Shown here in pieces: positions 9,399 through 18,106 of a stretch of 64,000 bases of DNA (positions within the stretch are counted from its first letter, which is position 1; each line of letters starts with the position of its first letter). The stretch comes from Rhodococcus qingshengii JCM 15477 (lineage in GTDB: Bacteria; Actinomycetota; Actinomycetes; Mycobacteriales; Mycobacteriaceae). The stretch covers positions 372,001 to 436,000 of the forward strand of contig NZ_CP096567.1 in NCBI RefSeq assembly GCF_023221595.1. Direction: 5' to 3'. The notes under the pieces are model-generated. The model saw only the letters and a list, made by a program, of their open reading frames with translations. It was not told the origin of the DNA and ran no database searches. The translations under genes and the position numbers were made by a program.

Positions 9399-9822
9399 AC
9401 ATATGCAGGAGGCCACAGAGATCTACCAACGACGAGCGGGGGCTTGGATGGTCGCGCGCTCTCCGTCGTCGGCTGCAGAAAGAATTCGATCCGCAGCAGA
9501 GGGGAGAAGATATGGTCCTTCGAGGTTGAGGAGGCCATCCGCGAACATTCTGCAACCTTGGAATGCGCGTCATACGGCTTTCGATCGAATCTCATCGAGG
9601 GAGAAGTCAAAGTATCGGTAGTCGCCAAAGACGGATCGGAGCTGTCGGAGCGGGAACCGCGGAAATTCTGCTACACGACTATGGCGCATTTTCAAGTTCC
9701 CCGCGATGTCGAGCTCGGCCGTGAGCTGGCGAAGACCCGACCGGCAAGATTGAGAAAGCCCGCCTGCAGGAGCGCCCTTCAAACGAGGACACCGTCGAGT
9801 TCGAGCTCCCCGCCATCACTGA
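9399..9822 (+). pseudogene. Acyl-CoA synthetase C-terminus, decayed and frameshifted
   Basis: The translated segment SIRSRGEKIWSFEVEEAIRE, then FRSNLIEGEVKVSVVAKDGS and KFCYTTMAHFQVPRDVE, aligns with residues near the C-terminus of the intact acyl-CoA synthetase at 4.8-6.4 kb. The reading frame breaks around 9731-9745; one base off, the DNA continues as PTGKIEKARLQERPSNEDTV and EFELPA, matching the family's final lysine motif. No N-terminal two thirds remain. It is therefore a relic of a second synthetase gene whose body was deleted, lying between the permease and the dehalogenase gene. Confidence 0.8.
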
Positions 9823-9848
9823 CCCACCACCACCTTGGAAGAAGAACT

Positions 9849-10526
9849 ATGACAACGACGAAATGGCTCACCTTCGACTGCTACGGAACCCTGGTCGATT
9901 GGCGGTCCGGCATGACAGCAGCTCTTCGTAGTGTCGCAGGCAGCGATGCCGACCGGCTGCTCACGGAGTACCACCGCCACGAGCCGAATGTCCAGACCGA
10001 ACACCCGGAGTGGGCGTATCGCGTGGTACTCGCTGAAGGTCTCCGTCGAGCAGCTGAGCGATGCGAGATCGAACTTGATGAGGAACAATTGGACGTACTC
10101 GGCAGAACACTGCCGACTTGGCCGATGTTTCCCGACACCAACGAAGCGTTGAAGGCGTTGGAAGCCAGGGGTTACAGACTGGGCATACTCTCGAACGTGG
10201 ACCGCGAAATGCTGCTGCTCACATTGGAAAGCTTCGAAGTGGGAATCGATGAGATCGTGACCAGCTCGGACATCGGAAGTTACAAACCTGCTGCCCCTCA
10301 TTTCGAGACTTTTCGCGCCCGAACCGGCACGGACTGCACCACCTGGATTCATGTCGCATGCAGCTTGTTCCATGATGTAGAAGCCGCGGATAGCGCCGGC
10401 ATCAGATCGATATACATCAACCGCGAGAATACCGACTACCCGGCCGAACTTGTGGCAGCCGTAATGCCTGATCTCAAGAGACTCCCAGAGGTGGTGGAGG
10501 AACTGTTCGGCCAGGAGCCCAGCTAA
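9849..10526 (+). CDS. Haloacid dehalogenase-like hydrolase, type II-like
   Basis: A 225-aa HAD-superfamily protein. The nucleophile motif is FDCYGTLVDWRSG at the N-terminus, motif II is LSNVDREM, motif III has the lysine in DIGSYKPAAPHF, and the acidic motif is HDVEAADSAGI. The FDCYGTLVDW form is typical of L-2-haloacid dehalogenases and relatives, which hydrolyse the carbon-halogen bond of short 2-haloacids, although many members have other substrates. A GGAAGAAG ribosome site precedes the ATG. A FlK-like thioesterase gene is 4 kb away in the same cluster, which makes haloacetate-type chemistry a reasonable but unproven guess. Confidence 0.8.
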   Translation: MTTTKWLTFDCYGTLVDWRSGMTAALRSVAGSDADRLLTEYHRHEPNVQTEHPEWAYRVVLAEGLRRAAERCEIELDEEQLDVLGRTLPTWPMFPDTNEALKALEARGYRLGILSNVDREMLLLTLESFEVGIDEIVTSSDIGSYKPAAPHFETFRARTGTDCTTWIHVACSLFHDVEAADSAGIRSIYINRENTDYPAELVAAVMPDLKRLPEVVEELFGQEPS

Positions 10527-10579
10527 CGGAGCTCGATCGAAAGACCGCGGTTATTGTCTCAATCTGCAACATGATGCGG

Positions 10580-10602
10580 CCCTGGGCCGAACTGGTCCAG
10601 GG
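10580..10602 (+). terminator. Hairpin after the HAD gene
   Basis: CCCTGGGCC-GAACT-GGTCCAGGG can form a 9-bp stem (one G-T pair) with a 5-nt loop, 53 nt after the dehalogenase stop. There is no T-run behind it, which is common in actinobacteria. The rest of 10527-10828 holds nothing I recognise. Confidence 0.35.
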
Positions 10603-10828
10603 CTGCAGTGGCTGGTTCAGCTGGTTTGCAGGATTTGACTTGCACGGGTGCTGTCGCTTCGGGGCGCCCGCTACGCGTTCATAAATGCATGGATGAGCAA
10701 CTATGGGGTGCAAAAGGAATGCTCCATGTTCACCGTGAACTTTGAGGAGTGGGGCAATCTGCGATGGGCCTGACTTTTTCGAGCAGCTCGCGGAGGATTG
10801 CCTGTGGATTGCTTCCTTCCTGCATCTA

Positions 10829-11942
10829 GTGCGGCGTGGGATAAATAATTAGACGGTGTGGTTTGCGGTACTTGCTTGCATGCGAGTTGCGCCTTTGGTT
10901 TTACGGGACGGGGATCTCGGGCGTGTGACGGCGTTGATACGGTCCAGATCGGTGCGGGCCGGTATCGCGCAGCGGGCTCGGATCATCGTGCTCGCATCTG
11001 AGGGCGAATCGAACACACGGATCGCGGAATTGGTGGGCGTAACCCGACAGACTGTCATCACCTGGCGGGCACGCTACGACGAAGCCGGGATGAACGGGCT
11101 TGTCGACGAGCCGCGTTCGGGGTGTCCGCGCACGATCGATCACCGCCAGATCGTGTCGGAAACATTGATGCCGCCGCCGAAGAAGCTCGGCGTCACCCAT
11201 TGGAGTACACGTTTGCTGGCAGATCGATTGAAGATCAGCAACAACACCGTTGCCGATGCGTGGCGTGAGTGCGGTGTACAGCCTTGGCGCAGTGAGACAT
11301 TCAAGTTTTCCACCGATCCGGAGTTGGTTGCGAAGGTGACCGACATCGTCGGCTTGTACTTGGAGCCGCCGGAGAACGCGATCGCGGAAGTGCGTGGACG
11401 AGAAATCGCAGATCCAGGCATTGGATCGGACGGCTCCGACGTTGCCGATGCAGATCGGGATCCCCGAACGGCAAACTCATGACTACGTGCGCCACGGCAC
11501 GACCACCTTGTTCGCTGCGTTGGAGATCGCGACCGGAAAGGTGACCGGGATCTGCCGGCCCCGTCACCGTCACCAGGAGTTTCTGGTGTTCCTCAAGCAT
11601 GTGGCGCGGGCATATCCGGACCAGGAATTGCATCTGATCATGGACAACTACGCCACGCACAAGAAAGTCGAGGTCCGGGACTGGCTGGCGGCGAACCCGC
11701 GAATCTACGTCCATTTCACCCCGACCTCGGCATCGTGGATGAACCTCGCCGAAGTCTGGTTCGGCATTATCGAACGACAAGCCATCCACCGCGGCACCTT
11801 CCGAAATGTTCGCGAGCTCACCGCCAAAATTCGGGACTTCATCAACGGGTGGAACCCACGAGCGCAGCCGTTCATCTGGACAAAAACCGCCGAGCAGATA
11901 CTCGCGAAAGTCGACCGTCGAAAAACTTCATGAACACCGCAC
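10829..11942 (+). mobile_element. IS630-family insertion sequence, complete ends
   Basis: The element starts GTGCGGCGT and ends with the inverse of GTGCGGTGT. The terminal repeats stay partly alike for about 30 bp (both continue to a GACGGT). It is flanked by TA at 10827-10828 and 11943-11944, the target duplication expected for IS630/Tc1 elements. The length of 1114 bp is normal for the family. Confidence 0.75.
10880..11933 (+). pseudogene. IS630 transposase, in two frames
   Basis: The first frame (to 11482) encodes the N-terminal helix-turn-helix part (IAELVGVTRQTVITWRARYD). Near 11385-11400 the family sequence switches to a second frame that encodes VDEKSQIQALDRTAPTLPMQ, MDNYATHKK and SWMNLAEVWFGIIERQ, supplying the three DDE residues. 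The switch region has one base too many compared with a normal ENAIVLCVDEKS coding stretch. This is either a disabling frameshift or a site for ribosomal frameshifting; I see no classic slippery heptamer, so I favour a mutation. Confidence 0.75.
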
Positions 11943-12067
11943 TAGAACCGCAACATGGTTATGGGATGATCTACAAAATATGGCGTCGCCGAGCACGGTC
12001 TGTGTGGGCTTCCTGGCTGTGTGCAATGGATCAGCTCGTCTGGTGGAGCTTTCTTGCGAGGGTTCGT

Positions 12068-12408
12068 TTGAGGTTTCAGATTCATCTACCGCGACGTCGA
12101 CCGGCTGCGGGAGATCATGCGCGCACCGGCACGTCGTCAGCCACCGCAGATCGAAGTGGCGATGGGAATCAGTCTGATGTCGCTACTGCGGCAGTTCGAC
12201 GCCGCCTGCACAGCAGCTGGTACTGTGCCCGACCTTCAGTCTTCGGATCGAAGTCCGATGGCCTCGACGCGGTGATGTTGGCGAACATCGTGCGTATCGA
12301 TGCCGCGTTGGCCATTCGGGTCCCAGCCCACGCCCAGCAGGACGCGGTCTGGTCTCGGCAACGCTTCCAGAACTGTTTGCTGGTGATGCTCGGGTCTGAG
12401 CAGACGGT
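12068..12408 (+). pseudogene. IS110-family transposase fragments, out of order
   Basis: Two scraps lie in tandem. The first encodes RQPPQIEVAMGISLMSLLRQ then FDAACTAAG, which in intact actinobacterial IS110 proteins belongs to the middle or C-terminal part. The second (from about 12240) encodes KSDGLDAVMLANIVRIDAAL and AQQDAVWSRQRFQN, which belongs to the DEDD N-terminal domain. Their order is reversed relative to a real transposase, so this is rearranged debris. Nothing else is evident from 11945 to 12067. Confidence 0.55.
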
Positions 12409-12738
12409 CGGAAGGAGTTCGTCGCCCTCGCCCTCGCCCTCGCCGACGGCTACCGCGAATCGACTTCAGTCCTGGGTGGACCTGCTGCGCGACTGCCGCC
12501 GCCGAGGGATGTGGGCCCCGGTGTTGGTGGTCGGGGACGGCGCGCTGGGGGTCTCGGAAGGCGTTGAGGGAAGTGTTCCCCGAGACCCGGGAGCAGCGCT
12601 GTTGGTTCCCCAGGAAAGCCAATGTGCTTGCTGCGCTAACGAAGTCAGCCGACCGGGGTGCATTGGCTGCGATGAAGAAGTCCTACAACTCCGTGGATAT
12701 AGACAAGGCGGTCGCGACGATCGCCGACGACGCCGAGC
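12409..12738 (+). pseudogene. IS256-family transposase fragment with frameshifts
   Basis: Pieces in different frames match the intact IS256 transposase at 60.8-62.1 kb: GRKEFVALALALADGYREST, then SWVDLLRDCRRRGMWAPVLV with VGDGALG, then MREVFPETREQRCWF and KANVLAALTKSADRGALAAM. At least two frameshifts are needed to join them, and a short CCCTCG repeat occurs at the first. The catalytic N-terminal part is missing. A relic only. Confidence 0.7.
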
Positions 12739-12759
12739 CACCAGATTGGACTATTTCTC

Positions 12760-13090
12760 ACCGGAAGATCTCATCGAAACAGTTGTATGGATCGCAGGCG
12801 ACGACAATGTCTGCGGGGCAACGGATCTTGGGCTCCCGTGGCGCGGCACTACTGATCGCCTTGCTTGGCAACCACTCCCAGCAGTTGTTCTATATCCCGG
12901 GACGGATCGTGCACCGCGCGGCAGCCACCTACCGTGGCGACGGTAAGACCGACGCGAAAGATGCCCGGATCATCGCCGATCAAACACGGATGCGCACCAA
13001 CCTGCACGTACGTCCGCGGAGCGGACCAGATCAGTGTCGACCTACGCCTGACTGCTCACAGCCCGCCGCACCGACCGGGTCCGCGCGATC
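12760..13090 (+). pseudogene. IS110-family transposase N-terminal fragment
   Basis: The frame encodes GAALLIALLGNHSQQLFYIP, then GRIVHRAAATYRGDGKTDAK and DARIIADQTRMRTNLHVRP. This matches the N-terminal DEDD domain of actinobacterial IS110 transposases, in which KTDAKDA holds a catalytic acidic residue. The similarity fades after about 13020. It is a different IS110 subgroup from the scraps at 12.1-12.4 kb. Confidence 0.65.
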
Positions 13091-13459
13091 AGCGAATGTT
13101 TTCGATCGCCGATCGCCGATCGTCAATCGCCGCTCTCGTCGCCCATCATGCCAGGAAAACGCGTCTGTGATTGTCCGGCCGGGCATCGTGGTCCGGCCTT
13201 GTTGCTGCGGTATTGGCTAGACTCGCGCTACCTAAACCGACTTGAACCGGCGAATCACGTTGGCACGAGCGGAAAGAACACGACTCCGAAAAGTGGAATC
13301 CGGCAGCATCCCAACTGCACACAGGTCGGTCTGCCACATCCGAACATAGATTCGGAACACAAACATGATCGGTGAACCTCTCGGATCGCCGGCGACCTCT
13401 CGTACAAGATCGAGGCTAACGAGTAGCGATGATCGGATGGGGAAGGCCTTCAACCAGCC
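13091..13459. other. Unassigned stretch downstream of the GntR gene
   Basis: About 370 bp with no frame I can assign. It contains short CGATCGCCGATCG-type repeats around 13100-13125 and probably represents further IS debris. Confidence 0.3.
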
Positions 13460-14251
13460 TCAGCCTATCGGCCCGTATGCCGCAAATGCCTCCATCGGTG
13501 CTCTGCGGTCGTCTGGGATGAACCGGCCGTAATGCTCGATGATGTCCTTAAGTGCCATTCTGGCGGCATCAGCTCCATTGCCTTGTTCGATCTGTTCGAG
13601 AACCAATCCGTGCCGACGACAGCTGTCGATCATCATTTCTTCGACGTCGAAGGAGGCCTTGAGTTTGATTTCAATCAGGTTCATGACCACGCCGCACGCG
13701 ACATCGTTGCATACTTTCAGCAACCCGCTGTTCGCGGATTCAGCCACGGCTTGGTGAAATTTTACGTCCGCCGCAGAGAACGCTTCGTACCCTGATCTGA
13801 TTGCACTGGCAGCCTCGGAATGTGCCTTCTTCATATTCTCCAGCTGTTCGGCCGTGTGGGCCACCGCTGCGAGAAATGTGGCCGATCCTTCGATGGACAT
13901 GCGGAACTGAAGTAGATCCGCCAGGTCGAAGTGCTCGAGATGGACCATGGTGGTCAGCGACCGGTTCAAGGCAGTAGGTGAGAATTCCTGCACCACCGCA
14001 CCTCCCGTAGGGTCACCTTGGCGTGACTGGATCAGTCCGGAACTTTCCAATACCCGCAGAGCCTCACGAACTGTGGTACGGCTGACTGCGAACTCCGTCG
14101 TGAGCTCGCGTTCACTTGGGAGCCTGTGACCTGGCCGTAGCTCACCCCTCAGTATCGCGTCCTCGATCTGTTTGACAATGCTCTCGTATGCACGCACTCG
14201 TTTGGCCGGAGCGAACTGACGGCGTGGTTCCGTGGTGGGTTTCGCTGGCAC
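13460..14251 (-). CDS. GntR-family regulator, FadR/FCD subfamily
   Basis: A 263-aa DNA-binding repressor. The winged helix is at residues about 25-95 (GHRLPSERELTTEFAVSRTT followed by VREALRVLESSGLIQSRQGD). The C-terminal FCD ligand domain includes LLQFRMSIEGSATFLAA, a metal-ligand type KFHQAVAESANSGLL and RRHGLVLEQIEQGNGADAAR. FCD regulators usually sense an organic acid or acyl-CoA from the pathway they control. An AGTGG-N5-CCGCT dyad at 14274-14288, 23 bp upstream of its start, suggests autoregulation, and matching sites precede both MFS permeases of this region. Ligand unknown. Confidence 0.88.
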   Translation of the reverse strand: MPAKPTTEPRRQFAPAKRVRAYESIVKQIEDAILRGELRPGHRLPSERELTTEFAVSRTTVREALRVLESSGLIQSRQGDPTGGAVVQEFSPTALNRSLTTMVHLEHFDLADLLQFRMSIEGSATFLAAVAHTAEQLENMKKAHSEAASAIRSGYEAFSAADVKFHQAVAESANSGLLKVCNDVACGVVMNLIEIKLKASFDVEEMMIDSCRRHGLVLEQIEQGNGADAARMALKDIIEHYGRFIPDDRRAPMEAFAAYGPIG

Positions 14252-14273
14252 GAGTTTGGCTCCCTAGCGCGTA

Positions 14274-14288
14274 AGTGGTCGGACCGCT
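14274..14288. promoter_or_regulatory. Putative GntR operator (site 4, autoregulatory)
   Basis: AGTGGTCGGACCGCT is a 7+1+7 dyad with one mismatch, placed just upstream of the GntR start. It is the best-centred member of the TGG-N5-CC(A/G) site family in this region. Confidence 0.55.
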
Positions 14289-14314
14289 ATCACTCTACCC
14301 TCCGATAGTCGACA

Positions 14315-14692
14315 TCATCCGCCGTGCTGGGCGAGGCGGTCGGCGATCTTCTGCGCTTGAGCTACAGCTCTGCTGTGGGTCAGGGTCGCGCACACATTGT
14401 CACCATCGAAAACCTCGACGGTGAAGTGAAGGCGTCTGCCGTCGCGCTCGACGAGTGTCGCACGAGCTGTCAACGTTGCTCCTACCGCGCTGGGCAGCAA
14501 GTGCTCGATCGTAGCGGCGGTACCCACAGTGAGTTCTCCGTCTTGCAGCTCACCGGCAACGATGTTGTGGCATGCCACTTCCGCCAGGCCCAGCACGAAC
14601 GGCGTTGATGCCGCCTTGGGGAAGTCGGGTCCAAACATTGCTGCAGTGTCCACATCGCTGACGGTCTGCGATAACGATCCTGTTAACGACAT
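14315..14692 (-). CDS. FlK-like hotdog thioesterase
   Basis: A 125-aa hotdog-fold protein resembling fluoroacetyl-CoA thioesterase FlK. The residues that would form the Thr-Glu-His set are present: T in AASTPFVLG, E in GLAEVACHN and H in ATIEHLLPSAVG, followed by the family's ERDGRRLHFTVEVFDGD strand. FlK itself hydrolyses fluoroacetyl-CoA and protects the TCA cycle; most relatives are uncharacterised acyl-CoA thioesterases. The start at 14692 has a GGAGAA ribosome site; the longer open frame to 14947 lacks one and crosses the operator. It diverges from the MFS gene at 14901. Haloacetate detoxification is suggested by the nearby HAD dehalogenase but not shown. Confidence 0.75.
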   Translation of the reverse strand: MSLTGSLSQTVSDVDTAAMFGPDFPKAASTPFVLGLAEVACHNIVAGELQDGELTVGTAATIEHLLPSAVGATLTARATLVERDGRRLHFTVEVFDGDNVCATLTHSRAVAQAQKIADRLAQHGG

Positions 14693-14797
14693 GTGTTCTC
14701 CCTGTTGATGATCCAGCTCCCGGTAGGTGCGTCGGGTCACTGTTTTTTGAATTTTCCGAAACGACTTGTGCCGCCAGCCATAAAGCATACTATCCAT

Positions 14798-14812
14798 AGT
14801 GGCTAGACCACT
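14798..14812. promoter_or_regulatory. Putative GntR operator (site 3)
   Basis: AGTGG-CTAGA-CCACT, a perfect 5-bp-arm dyad that extends to TAGTGG/CCACTA. It lies between the divergent thioesterase and MFS genes and shares 13 identical bases with the site at 7806-7820. Confidence 0.6.
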
Positions 14813-14900
14813 AGTCGATTCGTTTACTGCCTGAAGCGCGGTTCCACCGATTGGCTTTGGCCGGCTCAGTGCGGCACCCATTCCTACGAGGAGATCTACT

Positions 14901-16292
14901 GTGAAGCTCCACCCTCTCGACGACGCACCGCTGTCCGGATTCCACAAACGCTTGGCGCTGTATGCGGCAGGTGGTCCATTCCTTGACGGTTACATCTTGA
15001 GCAGCATCGGGGTTGCGCTGGTCGCCGCTGGTCCCGAACTGGAACTATCGACTGTGATGAAAGGACTGATCGGCGCCGGCGCCCTGATCGGAATGCTCTT
15101 CGGGGGGGCGGTATCAGGCTTCCTTACCGACCGCTTCGGACGACAGGTGATGTTCACCCTCGACTTGGGACTGATAGCAGCAATTTCCGTGTCCCAGTTC
15201 TTCGTCACCGAAGGATGGATGCTGCTCGTTGCCCGACTGTTCCTCGGCGCCTGCGTGGCGGCCGATTACCCGATGGCATCATCCCTACTCACCGAATTCT
15301 CGCCCCGAAAATACCGAGGACAATTTCTCAGCGGACTCGTATGCATGTTCTTCATCGGCGCAGCGGCGGCGTACTTCGTCGGCGACGCCATGCTCAGGCA
15401 CCTGGGCGATGATGGCTGGCGCTGGTTCCTCGCCAGCGCCGCTGTTCCGGCGCTCACCCTGCTTCTTCTACGACTCGGAACCCCAGAGTCGCCGCGATGG
15501 CTGCTGAGCCGAGGGCGCGGGAGTGAAGCACAACAAGTACTCACCCGGGTATACGGGGCACATGTGACCGTGGCAGACATCGCCCAGGACGCGGGTCCCA
15601 CCAGCACGTGGCGTGACCTCCTGCGACGCGGCTACCTCGGACGTCTTGTCTACGTCGTGATCTTCTACACCTGTTCCAACATCCCAGTTTTCGCGATCTA
15701 CACCTTCGGACCCGAGATCCTCGGAGCGTTCGGCTTGGAATCCATATCCGACAACATCGGATCCGCTGTGCTCGAATTCCTGTTTCTCATCGGGGTAGTG
15801 ACAGCGTTGTTGGTCATCAACAAGACCGGACGCAGGCGAATGGTCATCTGGGGCTCGATCCTTGCCGGACTCGCCCTACTAGTTCTCGGTCTGGCTCCCG
15901 AGGCATCGCCCCTCGTAGTAGTTACCGCGTTCACATCTTTCGCGATCTTCAACGGCGGACCCCAGGTCCTGACATGGGTCTACCCCAACGAACTGTTTCC
16001 CACTGCCATCCGTGCGACCGCAGTGGGTATCGTGACGGCATTGACACGCGTCGGCTCAGCAGTAGGCGTCTTTCTCGTCCCCCTGTCGCTCGAGCACCTT
16101 GGAATTGGTGGCACGATGCTGATCGCTGCTGCGATCCTGATATTCGGCGGCGTGGTGTCCATCATCTGGGCCCCAGAGACCACTGGCTTATCCCTCGACG
16201 AAGCCAGCAGCATCGACAATGGAGCAGGCGGGCACCGGCCTGCTGCGCAGACCGGACAATCACCCCTGGCCGCAAAGTCCGATCGCTACTGA
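14901..16292 (+). CDS. MFS transporter, sugar-porter-like
   Basis: A 463-aa, 12-helix membrane transporter. It carries GFLTDRFGRQVMF in the loop 2-3 position, RLFLGACVAADYPM, the PESPRWLL motif after helix 6, NKTGRRRMVIWGS, and the C-terminal WVYPNELFPTAIRATAVG and PETTGLSLDEAS motifs of the sugar-porter branch. Related actinobacterial proteins often carry organic or aromatic acids rather than sugars. It starts at GTG 14901 behind a GAGGAG ribosome site. The GntR-type dyad at 14798-14812 is in its leader. Substrate unknown. Confidence 0.85.
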   Translation: MKLHPLDDAPLSGFHKRLALYAAGGPFLDGYILSSIGVALVAAGPELELSTVMKGLIGAGALIGMLFGGAVSGFLTDRFGRQVMFTLDLGLIAAISVSQFFVTEGWMLLVARLFLGACVAADYPMASSLLTEFSPRKYRGQFLSGLVCMFFIGAAAAYFVGDAMLRHLGDDGWRWFLASAAVPALTLLLLRLGTPESPRWLLSRGRGSEAQQVLTRVYGAHVTVADIAQDAGPTSTWRDLLRRGYLGRLVYVVIFYTCSNIPVFAIYTFGPEILGAFGLESISDNIGSAVLEFLFLIGVVTALLVINKTGRRRMVIWGSILAGLALLVLGLAPEASPLVVVTAFTSFAIFNGGPQVLTWVYPNELFPTAIRATAVGIVTALTRVGSAVGVFLVPLSLEHLGIGGTMLIAAAILIFGGVVSIIWAPETTGLSLDEASSIDNGAGGHRPAAQTGQSPLAAKSDRY

Positions 16293-16376
16293 CACCCCGT
16301 AACGTGTTCCCCGAACGCCAGAACACGTGGCATGTCTCGTCTCGAAACCGAGGCGAGCGATGTCGTGTCTCCAACA

Positions 16377-16731
16377 AACGGGGACACGATGCGACCGGTC
16401 GTGGCAGTGGGAACTCCCGCAACGGCACGCGGGCGAAGGTGGTGTTCACCGAGATCGGACCGGTGCAGATCGAGGTACCTAGGGTCAACGATTCCTTGTC
16501 CGCGCCGCAGATCGTCAAGAACCGTCAACGACGCTTGACCGGTATCGACGAGATCGTATTGTCCCTCACGGCAATGGGGTTGACGACCGGAGAAGTATCT
16601 GCACATTTTCAGGACGTGTACGGGGCAACGGTCTTGAAAGACATCATTTCCTGGATCACCGACAAAGTCGTCGGAGAAGTGATCCAGTGGCAGAACCGGT
16701 CACTCGATCGGGGGCGGACTCCACTAGTCGT
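16377..16731 (+). pseudogene. IS256-family transposase N-terminal fragment
   Basis: The frame encodes GNSRNGTRAKVVFTEIGPVQ, then IEVPRVNDSLSAPQIVKNRQ, RRLTGIDEIVLSLTAMGLTT and GEVSAHFQDVYGATVLKDII. This is the N-terminal domain of a mutator-type (IS256) transposase. It ends abruptly before the first catalytic aspartate and adjoins IS30 debris. Confidence 0.75.
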
Positions 16732-16799
16732 GGCGAATCGTCGGGTCATTATGCGGGGTCACCATCGTCGCATGGCCTGAGCTGGATTGAAGTCGTTCG

Positions 16800-17204
16800 G
16801 GCATAGCCTCGGACGATCGTTGAGTCAGGTGGCAACCTCGTCGAGCTGGTCTTGGGTCCAGTAACCAGGTCGGTTCCCTTCGGAAAATGTTTCTGCAGAA
16901 GGCTATTCATGTTCTCGTTCGATCCCCGTTGTCACGGCGAATGTGGATCCGCGAAGTAGATCTTCACTCCTGTGGCGGCTGCGATGCATTCGTGTTGGAA
17001 TATCTCATTGCCCTGGTTCCAGGTCAGCGACCGTCGCAGTACGACAGGCGTCAGCGTGACGCGTGCGATGAGAGCGTCCCCGACGATCTGGGCGGAGTGT
17101 CCACGACGGATCGCGACCAGGATGGTCAATCGCATCTTGTGATCGACGAGAATCGCGATGGTGTTGTCAAGTTCTTTGGGATGCAGCAGTTTTCGGGCGC
17201 ACAC
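16800..17204 (-). pseudogene. IS30-family transposase C-terminal relic
   Basis: Minus-strand residues ELDNTIAILVDHKMRLTILV, then VVLRRSLTWNQGNEIFQHEC and GVKIYFADPHSP match the catalytic core of IS30 transposases (the D of LTWDQG and the YFADPHSPWQRG region). The sequence then continues in another frame as FPKGTDLVTG and LDEVAT-LNDRPR. The frameshifts and missing N-terminus mark it as dead. Confidence 0.7.
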
Positions 17205-17269
17205 GGAGCAGTCGGTCAGGCCCTAAGGGGCAGTTCGGTGACCTGATCCCACACCCAGAGTCGTCATGT

Positions 17270-17916
17270 CGGTGCGGTGATCGGTGGCGGTCACACCGGT
17301 GTCTCGGTGGGTGGAAGTGCGGGGAGATGCGCCTGAAAGCGGCCAGAAACCGTTGCGCTGCACCGACAGAGAGGAACCCTTTCATGGCGCGTTCGCGTTG
17401 CCGGGTCGGTTGATGGGAGTTCTCGCACCGATTGTTGAAGTATTTGTTCTGCCGGTGCTCGACCGTCGACATAGTGGTCCGGTGCGTGACCTGGTAGCTG
17501 GGGAGTTTGTTGGTGACCAGCATCCGCGGCGGGTGACTCTGGTGTTTGAGGAGTATGCGGAAGAACCTGGGTGCAGCCTTCCCATCCCGCTTGTCCTGAG
17601 TCAATACGTCGGGCACGTTTCCGTGCTGATCGACAGCCCGCCACCGATATTTTCGGACTCCGCCGATCTTGATGAAGACTTCGTCGAGGTGCCACCTGTC
17701 ACCAGGTCGGGGTGTCTGCCGCCGCAGTCGGCGGGCGTATTCGGGCCCGAACCGGGTGCACCAGGTACGGATCGTTTCGTAAGTCACCTCGACCCCACGG
17801 TCGGCCATGAGTAACTCGATGTCCCGGAACGAGAGGGTGAATCGGTGGTGCAGCCACACGCAGTGCGCGATGATCTCCCGCGGAAACCGGAACCCTTTGT
17901 ATGTCGACGACACCAC
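17270..17916 (-). pseudogene. IS6-family transposase with damaged active site and tail
   Basis: The frame encodes an IS6/IS26-type transposase: [40 protein letters not shown], the first acidic residue in WHLDEVFIKIGG, and the ENSHQPTRQRERAMKGF segment. The position expected to be the second catalytic Asp (VTDKLPSY in relatives) reads VTNKLPSY here. The C-terminal end is shifted: the expected ...WVWDQVTELP tail is in a different frame from the body. Both changes argue that it is inactive. Confidence 0.75.
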
Positions 17917-17949
17917 CAGATCATCCCAGATCCCGCGATCTCAACAACT

Positions 17950-18046
17950 TGACAGTGCCCTCAAGGACCGTTACTTCCAGGCGGATGTCCCGTCCGACGA
18001 GAAGCTGATCCGCGAGGGCATCGAGGGTCAGGTTCCCTATCGCGGA
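17950..18046 (+). pseudogene. IMP dehydrogenase (GuaB) fragment
   Basis: A 32-codon stretch reads [18 protein letters not shown] then [13 protein letters not shown]. This is the flap and adjacent segment of inosine-5'-monophosphate dehydrogenase (compare the KDRYFQ...KLVPEGIEGRVPFRGP pattern of actinobacterial GuaB). Nothing before or after it in any frame continues the protein. It looks like a host-gene scrap trapped between IS relics. Confidence 0.6.
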
Positions 18047-18106
18047 CCTCGAGTCGAGCGGGCTGCTGAGCACCGACAAGTGGCGTACCAACGCCCGAAG
18101 ACTTGA

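Noticed and set aside
12415..12450. CCCTCG tandem repeat
   Set aside because: Only about four units, inside a decayed IS256 fragment; probably replication slippage with no function.
14693..14947. N-terminal extension of the thioesterase frame
   Set aside because: It crosses the divergent promoter and operator, lacks a ribosome site, and has no similarity to the family.
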